Positions 40,015-51,800 of a DNA stretch of 64,000 nt are shown piece by piece. Source of the DNA: Sphagnum magellanicum (Eukaryota; Streptophyta; Sphagnopsida; Sphagnales; Sphagnaceae); the NCBI GenBank assembly GCA_021904315.1, contig CM038908.1:30990001-31054000 (forward strand), read 5' to 3'. Both the position numbers and the translations under genes were made by a program. How positions within the stretch are numbered: the first letter of the stretch is position 1; every line of letters begins with the position of its first letter. Below the pieces are notes generated by a model, which saw only the letters and a program-made list of their open reading frames with translations, did no database searches and was not told the origin of the DNA.

Positions 40015-42124
40015 CTAGGCATTTGCGGCCTTTATGGGGACAGTTTTGGCATCATCAGACTTCAATTCGCACTTTGGTGGCAGATCTGCAATTGCATCCA
40101 GAATGTCCTCAAATTTAGGAAGCCGCTTCTTCTACACATGCAACCAAGGTGTGTTAGTTCTTATGGTTTTTTAAAAAATGAATAAAACCTACTAGAATCC
40201 CATACCTTGCACTATTAACCCTGCAATAGAACCCCATGGTTGGCTCATAAGTTGAGGAGTGACTGCTGGGCCTGCAACATAACCTAAGCTGTTGAGCAAT
40301 GGAGCAGTAAGGTGAAATTCAAGACATAAGCATGACAGAGATCATACTGCCACCAGGACCTCTAGTCAAATGTCATCCCCACAAGGTACTGCATAACATG
40401 AGGGAGACATGCAAAGAGAGGTCTCAGTGCAAGAAACAATGTCCCATGACAACAAAGATGTCAACAGTTTGTAGGTTTCACATATAACCTCAGAATCGGA
40501 GCAGGTATGGTATGCAGGAATGAGCCCAGAAGCAATAGCTATGTGCAAAAAAGCTGAACAACCTTTTACAGACATATCCCAAGAACCAAATACTGCTAGT
40601 ACTGCTGCTGAGAATATGTAGAACTGAGGATGGTAACACAAAAGGCAGAGTGAGTGAGTGCAATCACTCTCAAAGCTTACATACAACAGTCCACTCGCTT
40701 CATCTCTGTCATTATGTTCTAATGTAACTGTGGGGTTCAAATTTGCTCACCTTTAATGTTGACCACATAAGATGATTATCTGTTGTCATTTCAAATGCAC
40801 CCTTCCTGCAAGACAGTGACAATGCTGTTAAGCAGGGTGCAAGAAGGCTTATGTGACAGTATCTCCTCCTTGGAACCACAATCCAAAACCCCTATCCTCA
40901 AGTGAGAAAACACATGATCCAAGATGCTTATCAGCAACTACATCTTATTTGCATTATGATAAAAAACCCTCATCACTCCTCAGCACTCAAGTGATTTAAG
41001 AACCAAACCTCACAAGAACATATGCAGAATAGTAAAGCCCAGTCTGCATTGGCACACAAGATTCTGAGTAAATACATGATTACCTGGGCTTAATACCATC
41101 AGGGTTCCCTAAAACTGCCAACTCTGGGTGCGCATTCTCTGTGATCAACAAGGAAAAATGGTCAGTGCATCAGTCTCTCCAAAAGTGGGTTTGAGACCCT
41201 GTTCAAGATGGGCTGCACAGTATTCATCACAATATATGCTGATCCACAAGCATTCTCGAGATCAGGTTTTTTGGTTTGTGGATTTGAAGCCTCGCTTGTA
41301 CTCTTAGTTGCTCCATGAGAAAAATCAATATCATGTTTGTTAGAAGCATTTTACAAAGACCAATTGCAAGTAGACTTCCAATTGAGTATCAAGGGTGCAA
41401 AACAGCAGTGAAGAAACAGCAGGAAACACATACCAACTTTCTCGGCAAGTTCAATGAAAAAGTCAGTGAGGTCACTCTCTTCACAGTACTCTACTATCAC
41501 CTGTGACCCACAACCCCGATTTCCCCCCATCAATTGCAAAATCTCACCCAAAGCCCATCTCTCCAGCCATTCTCCTCGAATTATGCTCAGAAACTGGTGC
41601 ACAAAACCTAAGAAAATACAGGCTCCTTGCACAAGAACAAGGAGCTACCTATTTCACCCAAGTGAGCTTGACCTAATTCCATGAAGAGCTTACACCCTAA
41701 AAGCAAATGCACCATCTCCAACAAGAAACATCACCGCTACCGACTGCACCCTCTAGTTCTCCATCTCTTTTTTTTTATCCTTGGCGAAAATCAAACGATG
41801 GGTTTTTCATCACAAATCTTTGAACAAATAAATTTCGATCGAAATAAAGAGAGATAAAAACAACACACCCACACACACCTACACATGATGTCTCAGAAGA
41901 CGAACCTCACGGGGTGGAGGGTTATCATTGGCGGGACAGCAGGACAAGTGATGTGCTTGAACGATCTTCCGCCAATGGAACCCAGGCTCGAATGTTTTTG
42001 TGCTTACAACTCTTCTCTGTTCCATCAGCGACAAGCTACCAGATTGTCCCAAACACGGCACTTGTCTCACACTCAAAGCTCTGGCCATTCTCCCCCCAAC
42101 CAGCAGACACCTTCTCGCCGCCAT
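40015..42124 (-). CDS. Selenoprotein-H/W-like (Rdx) thioredoxin-fold protein, probable mitochondrial
   Basis: Five exons on -: 42124-41906, 41500-41434, 41138-41084, 40805-40751 and 40131-40015 (stop TAG). All introns are GT-AG and all phases agree, giving about 170 residues. The N-terminus (MAARRCLLVGGRMARALSVR...RRVVSTK) is arginine-rich without acidic residues, as in mitochondrial presequences. Exon 2 onward reads like an Rdx domain: VIVEYCEESDLTDFFIELAE, HPELAVLGNPDGIKPRKGAF, EMTTDNHLMWSTLKKKRLPK and FEDILDAIADLP. It parallels SelH/SelW-type proteins, with (V/I)xxC, then PELxVxxNPxxPRxGxFE, then WxxxKK, then FP(D/E). The redox motif is CEES (CxxS) rather than CxxC or CxxU. The exon 1 donor is uncertain: GTGAGG at 41910 joined to an acceptor at 41608 would add about 35 residues before VIVEYC. 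Family assignment comes from pattern memory and is moderate. Confidence 0.6.
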
Positions 42125-42158
42125 CTCTTTTCTCTCTCTCGATCTCGATTTCTCTGTG

Positions 42159-42159
<1 letters not shown>

Positions 42160-42193
<34 letters not shown>
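42160..42193. repeat. CT/GA microsatellite in the 5' leader of the Rdx-like gene
   Basis: An uninterrupted CT run on + (GA on -) lies about 40-70 bp upstream of the ATG at 42124. GA-rich leaders are common in plant genes. On -, ATTTATACTA at about 42207-42216 is a weak TATA-like site beyond it. Confidence 0.85.
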
Positions 42194-42197
<4 letters not shown>

Positions 42198-42834
42198 TTG
42201 TGAATGGTAGTATAAATTTCGGGGATTATTTCGGACCTTAAAAATTCTAGAATCTTGGGTTGCAATCAGACACGAAGATGGTCTTAAAACAGCAGCAATT
42301 TCTCACACGTCCGTGGAAATGTTGTGTGCCAGCAGATACGTTTAAGTGTGAAGGAAGCAGGGAGAAATATGAGGGGGAAAAGATGTCCCATATTGTATGG
42401 CGGAGTTGCATACGTTGGGAGGAGGATCAGATTTCTATCTGGGAATTTTTGGTGGCCGTATATTAATTGCTTGCTTTCTGTTTGCTGATGGATGGGGGCA
42501 GGGTTTTCTTTTAAGGATTTTGTCATGTAGCCAAAGTGGCAATCATCCAAAAAATAATTTAGCCAAATTTGGGCTACCTACTAGACATAAAAGTAGAAAA
42601 GAAATGGAATCCTTCTATATTCTTGGCAACCTACCCTGGAACTTATCATAAACATCTGGCGATTAGAAAAATAAAATTAAAAAAATCTTCAAAAAATCTT
42701 CAAAAATCTGGCAAATTTGAGTCATTTCTTCCATGAAAAATCCTTTGTTATAAGTCAAAATCACATTTTTCAAGTCAAATTTTGGCAAAAATTCACGAGC
42801 AAAAGGAACACTGAATGATCATCGGGTTTCAATA

Positions 42835-43010
42835 CCAGGACCACCAGTCTGGTATGTATAATAATTTTTTCAATAAAAAATAAATACCCAATACCAGGAT
42901 CAGGTTGGTATGACAATTTGAAAATGTACCCAGTTTCATCAAGACCAGGTTGGTATGAAAGTTTTAAAATGTACCCAATATCATCAAGATCAGGCTGGTA
43001 TGAAAAGTGT
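42835..43010. repeat. 45 bp tandem repeat
   Basis: Three units spaced exactly 45 bp apart begin at 42901, 42946 and 42991. A further unit with CAGTCTGGTATG begins about 56 bp earlier. Because 45 is a multiple of three, the - translation repeats SYQP(D/G)LD(D/E)(I/T)GYI(L/F)KL. Confidence 0.75.
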
Positions 43011-43482
43011 TTAAAAATACTTTTGAAATACTGGAACCAGATTGATATACTGTAGTACTTTTCAGCTTTGGCAGTACTTAAAATTATTATTGGAAATGCC
43101 AAATTGTTTAGAAATTGTTTGTTTGAAACACCGAATTTTAAAGAAATTACAAGGGAGGGAAATGTTCTTAAAAAATTGGTCAAATCTCAGGAGCTTCTTG
43201 CATCAGGCTAATCAACCATTTGAGAGAGCAAGTATTGAATAATTGACAATATTTATCTTCCTATAATTTGGTGGAATGCCCAATTTTGTAAAAAGAAGCA
43301 ATAGAAATTGTTGTAAAAAGTCTCATTATGTTAAAGATTCAAAGTTGCTGAAACTTGCCAAAGAAGCTCTTGACATTCATTCATTGCCCAAAAATTTATA
43401 ATTTTTTTTATAATAAACTGTTGAAGTGTATTTTGAAAAATAAAATAATTATTGGGCACCCAAGTGCTGAACCTGCAAAGAA

Positions 43483-43606
43483 GAAAAACCATGTATAAAA
43501 AATCAAGGATAGGAACCCATCCATCAAAAGTACAAGGCAAATGAGAAAAACCATGTATAAAAAATCAAGGATAGGAACCCATCCCATCAAAAGTACAAGG
43601 CAAATG
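43483..43606. repeat. 62 bp tandem duplication
   Basis: GAAAAACCATGTATAAAAAA at 43483 recurs at 43545. The two units differ by one or two bases. Confidence 0.85.
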
Positions 43607-43739
43607 AAGAACACAAGTAAACACATCGAAAGAAACAACAAAAGCAAATAATCAACAAAAAATAAGGAAAAGAAAAATCCTATGCAAATAGGACCTAAAG
43701 CTATGAAATGACAATCAACAATAACAAAAAAAACTAAAA

Positions 43740-46700
43740 ACAAAAAAGCTATCATCTGCCACAAATCAGCTAATGACGGAGGTGCATTAATTATGATGTG
43801 TGGAAGAAATGAGAAACCCCAACCAAGTGCAATAGCCCACTGAAAAATCGTTATGATTTGCGCATGTTACAAGGCTATGGACACATGATGTCAACAATGG
43901 GAAATGAACATCAAGGGGATTAAAGAAAATCACTAATGACATGCAATATGATTTGTGCACAAGCGATTAGGAATGAACCAAAACAAGAATGAAAACACCC
44001 ATACGTCTTAATAACAAGGGGAATGAAGTCATTGCCTAGTGCGTGTTTAGCATAGGATCGTGCCTTTTCTTTAACAACCATTGTCATTACATGTGTTTGT
44101 TGTCGTTGATGTTTGTTGCACCATATTTGTGTAATCGGGTTAACAATGACAATGTCCATCAAAGTACGGAAGCATCTATGGTAATAAGAATATCCATTTG
44201 TCATTAGGTGTGGTGAGGGAAAAGGTGGGAGACCTTCCTCTAAACATGTGCTCTGCTCTCCAAAGCAATAGTTGCAACAATATCCCGAAATGTGTCATGA
44301 GCTATTGTACATTCACTCCCACTCGGGCACTGAAGCAAATGGGTACCTAGATTGTCAATGGTATGCCACACTGAAACCGTGAAAGGTGGGCCATTATAAG
44401 ATGTGGCAAGCCAAGACGAGTATGTAATGTTGTAAGAAAGTGGGCCAATGATAAACGAGATGTTGGTGTGGTGGGACAAGCTAATAACCAAGCACTTGCC
44501 CTTAGACAAAAACATGTTCACACGATATTCAAAGGAATGTCTACTAGAAGGGAAGTAAACTTTTGTTTGTGTAAGCAATCTACCAAAAAAACCTACAATT
44601 GGGGGGAAAACTAAACCACTTAGCTTTCAAAGGGTGAAACATGAAACCAAACACCCTAGGGTAACATGTCTCAAGCATTTCATAGTGCCATCTAGAATGA
44701 AAAAGTATTCATTTGAACATATGTTACTACATTTAGAAAAATAAACCAATCATCCTATTGGAAACAAGTGACAAATGTGGGAATAATTACTACCCAACAC
44801 CCCAAGAATGCGAGGGCAGCAATCCAAACCATAAAAAGGAAGCCGAATGTGCCCAAAGAAACAATAAGAGTGACCTAATGATGAGTTAGATGACCGATAG
44901 AACCACCAAAAGATCCCGCACTAAATAACTTTTCCAACATAATTATGACATGAATATTGACCTCGACATAATACTACAAAATACCTAAAGATGGGAACAT
45001 TGTATGAAGCAAATAATTCGAACGCTAAACATAACACAACAAAAACATCGCAAAAGTCGCCTAAGGATCTACAAGCATAGGGATACTAAATAGTGTCTTG
45101 AAATATTCATGGAAAGCCTCAACCACAAACAATTCAACAAATGATGTGGATCCCACCAATGCACCCAAAACACAAAAACCTGAGTTAGAAGTAAAAAAGC
45201 CAAGAAAAATGATATATAATGGTCTAACCATTAAGGAAACTAAGTTACACACTTCACTGGCTGCACTGAAAGACCTAATGCTGATAACTCTTCCTACAAT
45301 CATAAAAACACAAGAACCACATTTAATGCAAGACCTACTATATGTGCATCATCCACCAAAGAAGGGAAAACACAAGTAAGGTGTGCTATTGCTATAGGGC
45401 GAAGAGTGTGAAAGTGAACCAGAATAAACAACATTCCTCCCAATGGGTCCCCCTATAATGTACCTAACTCCGACAAAATGACTATGAAATCCCCATGTCA
45501 AGAAGCTTGGGAAAAATAGAATGAGGATGGGTATGTGTAGAACCATTAAACAAATGGAAAAAATTGATCCAAAGAATTAGGTGAAGATCGTAACTCTTGA
45601 AAAATGACTAACCATGACATTGAATTAAAGGCATTACGAACATCCACCTGTAGCACCACCTAATCTGCATGCAAATCTAACATTGTTTGAACACCTTGAA
45701 CCAATGTCTCACACCTGCCACAAGTCGCTACACCAAACTAATGAGGACTAAAATGCTCTGCAAAAATATCTCTAAATTGAATAACTAGAGTACATGCAAC
45801 TAAACGATAGGTCACCTCACTTATCGCAATGCAATGTATGCTTCCAGACTACTTCTCCAACGTTAAGAGTCAATATGCAAAAAACAAGTGTGATACTAAA
45901 AGTGGAACATGACCTCGAACAATGTGCCCACATATTTCAAAAAAGAGGTTGAAACCACTCCTAGAATCATCTAAAACAAAATAATCTCATAAATACTCAT
46001 ACACCATACCCAAAAAGTCACCAAAAGAAAAACATGGTGAATAAACCAAAATAGAAACAAATGCCTCCCCATCTAAAATAACCTATGTGTCAAGATGGAA
46101 ATTATCAACAAAATGAAGGAAATCAACCTCAATAAGTGGGTGGAGAAGGCGAAAGACTCCCATGGTCTCATCAGATGGGGCTACATGTGTGCTCAGAACT
46201 AATGTGCATATTATTCAAACATACTCCCTTAGATGAACAAAGGCCCGTGCGCAGTGTAGTCGTGTTAATGGAGGTGGGGTAGGATTTAGAGTTGACTCCA
46301 AACATCTACGAAAAGCTAGAACAAATGCTCTAATCATGTGCTTCTCTTGTAATGCGTCCTAGTCACCACCCATGTATCGATGTAAGTGAACGCAAATATC
46401 TTGGTGGCCTTTTTCACCACCTTGTGGAAGAAAAAACAAGCACCAAGAAGGGAATAACTAAAAAACATGTCATGTTGCAACATCGAAAGGATCAAATGCT
46501 AGTCGACATAAAAGGATATGCAAAACCAGCTAAACATTAACTCGAAGCACATATGGGATATGATGGTAAGAACAAAGATGCGGTGAACTGAAGTGGAAAG
46601 AATCAATGACGTCTATGGATGCAATCCATGTCCATGTTGAAAAGGAAGGAGATCATGGCAAAGTTAGAGGCAACATTCCTCCTAAAACAAATGGAGGCCT

Positions 46701-47060
46701 ATGAATGGTGCATGAAGTTGGTGTCATGCTAAACCCCTCCCCTACACTAAATAGATGACCACAAGAAAGACAAGGAACGTGGGGTCGTAGAGGAAAGGAT
46801 CGCACGACAAGCTCGTATTGGGTGTGACGGGTGAGACGGAAAGGGGGCCGACGGACCTAAAAAAGGTGAGGGGACTGACTCAAGTAAACTAGGAGGGATG
46901 GGAATGATGGGCAGATGGATGGAAGCCAGAGCACATCTAGGCATAGGGATAAAGTTGACAGCTAGTTCTCCATCAGATGCCTACTAGGACGGTTGAAACA
47001 ACTAGGATGTTTGGTGATGCTTCGGAGACGAATAACCCACAAGGTTTGTCGTGCCTATCC
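43740..47060 (-). mobile_element. Decayed LINE (non-LTR retrotransposon) with reverse transcriptase
   Basis: On -, from high to low coordinates, there is a proline-rich N-terminal frame (46944-46747). Upstream RT sequence follows (about 46330-45660: ISEVTYRLVACTLVIQFRDI, FGVATCGRCETLVQG). RT motif A is QVDVRNAFNSMS (Asp at 45642-45644), motif B is GDPLGGMLF (about 45430-45450), and motif C is SLVDDAHIVG (Asp-Asp at 45348-45353). The C-terminal part has CPSGSECTIAHDTFRDIVAT (about 44260-44330), FRTLMDIVI, NDFIPLVIKTYGCFHS and finally PPSLADLWQM (43760-43790). This order matches a LINE family I have seen in plant genomes. Many stops and frameshifts make it inactive. No poly(A) tail or target duplication was found, so the ends are approximate. 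Confidence 0.75.
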
Positions 47061-47436
47061 CTGACCTAACATATCTAGTCTAAAACCAAGACCCTATACC
47101 TCAATCTAAAAAACCCCCTTATCCCCTTCAAACCCTAAAATTATTACTCCCAAAAAAGTGTACTTACAAATAAAGCTAAAAAAAATGAGAAGACAACACA
47201 TAGCAGCAGACTCATGAGAGCCCAAAGAATGGGTGGAAATAGTAAGTGGAACCAACTGCAGATTCGCCACTGCTTGTGTGAAGCTACTTAAAGACCCTAC
47301 TCCACTACCTTATGTGCTCTGTCTTGCTCCTATCTCGCTGTGCCTCGCCCTATCTGCTCAACATTTCCCTGCCCTAGACACTAATACTACTAGAAGTACT
47401 ACCCCTATTCCTACACTTTCAAACCCTAATAACTCC
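47061..47436. other. Spacer between LINE and duplicated block
   Basis: No clear gene was seen. A 71-codon frame on + (47233-47448) is unrecognised. Confidence 0.4.
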
Positions 47437-47687
47437 ACTCACTACTGAACTGATATACAACTACACTTCAGGGAGGAGGACCTGTATGGCAGCATGGCAG
47501 CCGAGCCCACAAAGAGAAAAATAATAATAGTGCCAGAAACTAGAAGCTACAGGAGCCCAAAAAGAACTCACTACTGAACTGATATACAACTACACTTGGG
47601 GGAGGAGGATCTGTATGGCAGCTAATCCCACAAAGAGAAAAATAATAATAATGCCAGAAACTAGAAGCTACAGGAGCCCAAAAAGAA
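47437..47687. repeat. Tandem duplication of about 129 bp next to the aldolase fragment
   Basis: The unit ACTCACTACTGAACTGATAT at 47437 recurs at 47566. Both units run to CAGGAGCCCAAAAAGAA. The second unit lacks a short GCATGGCAGCCGA-like stretch and has a few substitutions, so the duplication is fairly young. Confidence 0.85.
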
Positions 47688-47763
47688 GCAGCAACAAAAT
47701 TAGGAGAAGGGGTTTGTCAAGATTCTTGGGTTTGGTAGAAGGAACTTTCACAATTAGGTCAAG

Positions 47764-48002
47764 ATGTCAGCCTGTAATGGGAAGTACGCTGAGGAGCTCA
47801 TGGCCACTATTAAGTACCTTGCAACTCCTGGGAAGGGGCTACTAGCAGTGGATGAGAACACCGGGACAATTGGGAAGCGACTGGCCAGCATCGACGTTGA
47901 GAATGTGGAGTACAACAGGCAATTGCTTGGGGAGCTTCTATTCACAGCACCTAATGTTGCCCAGTACACTTCAGTGGTGTCATTATGTTTGAAGAAACCC
48001 TC
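47764..48002 (+). pseudogene. Cytosolic-type fructose-bisphosphate aldolase, N-terminal fragment
   Basis: From the ATG at 47764 the frame reads [40 protein letters not shown] and [20 protein letters not shown]. This is the start of class I aldolase (glycolysis/gluconeogenesis), without a chloroplast transit peptide. The family consensus here is [16 protein letters not shown], so LAVDENTGT is slightly altered but keeps the aspartate. Near 47969-47972 the frame slips: QY continues in another phase as [10 protein letters not shown] (to about 48002), after which homology stops. The catalytic lysine and most of the barrel are absent. It is a truncated, frameshifted copy (about 80 of some 358 residues). 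Whether it is a captured fragment or a broken gene is not clear. Confidence 0.8.
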
Positions 48003-48435
48003 TCAACTTCCACCCTCATTCCAAACCTCTGGACTCAAACGAGGAGTGGTCTCAAAGCTCTCCCCCTACACAATATTCAAAAGTTGGTACCAAACTAGGA
48101 CCACATCCATCCTAACCACAACCACATACAATATACACTACAATAATTCATGTCTCTTACCACCACCATATTTTGTGCAGGGTAAGGCCCCTAAGTGGGG
48201 GCATTTCTGAAAAGGGGGGGGTCTAAGATGAGGCAATAGCTGAATCTTGCCTTGCATTTCTCCATTACCTATGGTAAAGCATGAAACAACTGTTTTTATA
48301 AGCCTAACCATAGGTAGGTCATGAGGCAGCAAGAACAAGAGGCACCTTCCACCTATAAGAGGCCTCTTAACCTACCTAAATCATTAGGCAGTAGGAGCAA
48401 GAGGCACCTTATGATTCCAAAAGGCCTCTTAACTT
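48003..48435. other. Non-coding block with repeated AGGCACCTT / AGGCCTCTTA segments
   Basis: About 48340-48375 and 48390-48430 share (C)AAGAGGCACCTT followed by AGGCCTCTTAAC. The second of these is the left arm of an inverted repeat whose right arm lies beyond the following MITE (48820-48857). Confidence 0.6.
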
Positions 48436-48816
48436 AGGCCCGCTTTACACTAGGAGTTAGGGCCAAAAAATCTGGAGGCCAACTTTGAGCATTTTTGGAT
48501 TGCAAATTGGCCCCAAGTTACGAATAAATGCTAGAACATTGATGTAAGGATATTAAGAAATGCTAGACCATTGGCCCCAATGGTTGCAAATTGGCCTTCC
48601 AAATTTGGTGGTATCCATTTTTTTTTCCAGCCTTGGGACCAATACAAGGCCATAAAGTTCAACATTTATTAGTACTTGGGGCAGATTGAAAAGTTTTTTT
48701 TAAATTTCAGCCTTGATTCCTAGTGTTAAGCTCTTGAGGCTGATTTCAACTTTTGCACCAATAGGAATGCTGGATTTGGGTTGAACATTGGCCTGACTCC
48801 TAATGTAAAGTGGGCC
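48436..48816. mobile_element. Tourist/Harbinger-type MITE, copy 2 (opposite orientation)
   Basis: The element is 381 bp and begins GGCCCGCTTTACACTAGGAG. It ends with the complementary TIR and is flanked by TTA at 48433-48435 and 48817-48819. Its interior matches the reverse complement of 32271-32635 along most of its length (for example CCAATAGGAATGCT, ATACAAGGCCATAAAGTTCA). It sits at the axis of an older inverted repeat. Confidence 0.85.
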
Positions 48817-48859
48817 TTAGTAAGAGGCCTCTTGTGAGCATAAGGTGCCTCCTATGTTT

Positions 48860-51800
48860 CAAAAGGCATTACCTATTCATGTGTATAAGTTGGTGCCCTC
48901 CAAATATTCTAGGAGATTTCTTTGTGTCCTTGAAGGGGTAAGATTTTGGCTTGGACTTTGACCCAATGTGTGGGTGATAGATAGAGACTTAGTTCTCTTG
49001 ATGATTTTATTATTTATCAAATTAATTTTGCAGTCAAAATTATCAAACTATAGTCTAGGTTTTGAAAAGTTTGTTGACATGGCATTCGTTTATTGGTTTT
49101 GAGTAAGGTAGCTTTGGCTCATAGCTTCATTATTTTTACTAACCTCATAAAATAGTAGTTTAATGGTTTAAAGTAGATAAAAAGATTGGTAATGACTAAA
49201 GTTGTATTAGTTTAGGGTTTAAGGTATATCAAAAATATATATATATCAAGTGTAAGTGTAAAATCATAAATAAATTCACTTATACAAATTTACACATCAA
49301 GTGTAAAATCCTATAAAACAATGTCCATAAATAAATTAATAAATCACACAATAACATATGAAATATAGCCAAAAGAAATTTTATTTCTTCCTTTCTTCAA
49401 GGTTCAAAATGACAACTATGAAAATGGAGTTGGTTCAACAAAGAAAGGGGGGGGGGGGGGGGGGGGGGGGAAGATTTGAGGAAAGACAAAAAGAGAAGTA
49501 TATACGTGTGAATAAACAATTAGGTTTTGTGATCTCATCCATGTTGCTCCCTTTTGTTTACAAGTTGTTTGCAAGTGCAATTGATTGTGTTGTTGTCATA
49601 TTACAACTTTTTCCATTGTTGAAAGTTGCAACAACGTAGGTGAGCTTTTTACTTTTTACTTCTCATCCTCTTTGTCATGTTCTTGTGATTGTTTTGCAAT
49701 TCCCATGTTGTTCCTCTTCAATTACAATTTTTGCAACTTAAATGGTGACATCATGATCATTTTGCAACTCTTAACATTATTGCAAGCTTCATCAATGACT
49801 TGTTTTAGGTGAGTTCCACCTTGTAAATCCCAAAATATACACAACATGAAGTGTGTGAATGTAAATGTAAAAACTTTGTTGTGTTAATGTAAATGATTTA
49901 CACTTACATGGTTTTACATGTCATATAAAACAATTATTTACATTTACATGCAGAACATTTGTAATAACATAATAACATTGACTATGTATCATATTTTGTA
50001 GCTTTTGTGTTATTATAAGCTACAAGAGAAAATTTATCTAATGAAGGCAAATGAGATTCAAGGTAACAAGTATTCATATGGTGGAATGAAGTGAAAGATT
50101 ATTCATCCTATATTTTTCCTTGTAACTTATTCACAAATATTCACATATCTACTTTCAACATTTAGATTTGTAGGTGCAAATTTATCTTAATATAATATTA
50201 CCTTCAATAGTTATTAAACATATGGAGAAGTGAGTCAATGTAAGAATTTGATGACCTTTGTGTGAAAATTTCATAATTATCACAATCGTCATTTCTCTAA
50301 TAAAAACTTATTCGTGGAGTTGATCAAGTATGTGATTAAAATGTTGTTCAAGTAAGATCATGTCTCCTTCCCTTTATTCCACAAGGGAAAAAAAATTCCA
50401 TGTAATCAATACTTAATTTACATGTCTTATTTTGTAAACACACATAGTGTTACCGTTAAACACGACTTGAACTTTTAAATAACGATGTTGCACAACTTAT
50501 CACTAACACTTAAGTTAGCTCTATAATCATTATATATTCACACCTAACAACAACTTTAGGGTTTTAAAAAGTTAGTTATGTATCTTGAGGAATGACGATT
50601 CACACATGTCATTAGACTATGTGTTACAAGTGTAGCTCTCTCTTGTTGTTCCCTTGCATCAAGGACATCGATAATTTACATCTTTCATTTTACACATTCA
50701 TTTTTTGCCTTGAAGCTCCTTTCTTGTATTTTCATTTTCCTTGAAGCCTTGTTTTCATTTTTGTGGAAGCTTTGCAAGCTCTATCACATTACCTCATGCA
50801 ATTCCTCTTCTTACAAAATTGTGTTTTATGTATTGATTTGTTTTTGTTGTTGTTGTTGTTGTTGTGTTGTGTTGTGTTTTTTTTTTTTTTTTTGCTTCTT
50901 TTCTTTTGTAATGTTTTTCTTTTGGCCTACAAGGTTTTAAATCTTATTTCTAATTTTTCAAGCTAGACCTTCTTCCAAGTTTGTAAGCTCTTTGTTCTTA
51001 GGTTTTCAAAACTAATTTTGTTTTGCTTTTTTGTTGCCATAAATAGAATGTGCATGAAGTGCAAATGTCATGCAAATGAATATTCTTTTATTAGAAACAC
51101 CACACATTTTAACACTATGTGGGTTTGCAAGTTTTTTCTTTCTATGTTTCAAAGCTTTGTTGGTTGACATTCATTAGTGTTTAGACTAGTTGTTTTTGCC
51201 CTATAGAAAACATTAAAGTTTTGTAATTCAAGTAATTTGTTATAATGACCTAGTTACAAACACTCAGTTTTGCTTTGCAAAATACATTAAAGGTTTGTGG
51301 AAACTTCCTCAACATGTATTGATGCCATTGATTACATAATTTAAAGTGCAATTCTTGAGCAAACATATTGTTATTTGTTGACACACATATGTATGTGTGT
51401 GTGTTTTCTGACCTATTGAAGTAACTAAAAATTTGGACACACCTTTGGTCACAATTTTAAATTTATATTTTAAATTTAAATTTAAGAATTTATGATTTGC
51501 ACCAAGTAAGCTAAATTTCCCATTCAACCTTTGTAATCAAACTTGGTCATAATTTCAAAATTAATATTTTAGTTTGTTGTTTATAAGTTGATGATAGATA
51601 TTTTAATTTATTGTTTACAACAAACTATGGATTTTAACAAGTTGTTGTTGGCATTCATTTACACCTTTTTAATGTGATGTTTATAATTAATTGCCAAATA
51701 AGACATTTGGAAGACAAATTAAGATTTTATTTTATTCAAAGAAAATTAATGTTACTAATGTTTTCTAAACAATTGTTCAAGAAACCTTGTCGTTTTCTCT

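Larger units (their letters stand above)
42220..43739. other. Intergenic DNA with two tandem repeats
   Basis: A 45 bp repeat (CAGG(T/C)TGGTATGA...AAAATGTACCCA) has units at about 42901, 42946 and 42991, with a more diverged unit from about 42835. A 62 bp duplication (GAAAAACCATGTATAAAAAA...AAGTACAAGGCAAAT) lies at 43483-43606. The - frame 43183-42770 (137 codons) is open across the 45 bp repeat but has no other sign of being a gene. Confidence 0.6.

Noticed and set aside
40366..40740. 124-codon open frame on -
   Set aside because: It lies inside the last intron of the Rdx-like gene, shows no known motif, and the flanking exons splice cleanly around it.
41885..42241. Several overlapping frames on + rich in serine and leucine
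   Set aside because: They translate the CT microsatellite and lie antisense to exon 1 of the Rdx-like gene.
50710..50966. Two overlapping cysteine/phenylalanine/leucine-rich frames on +
   Set aside because: They translate the TTG microsatellite and T run.
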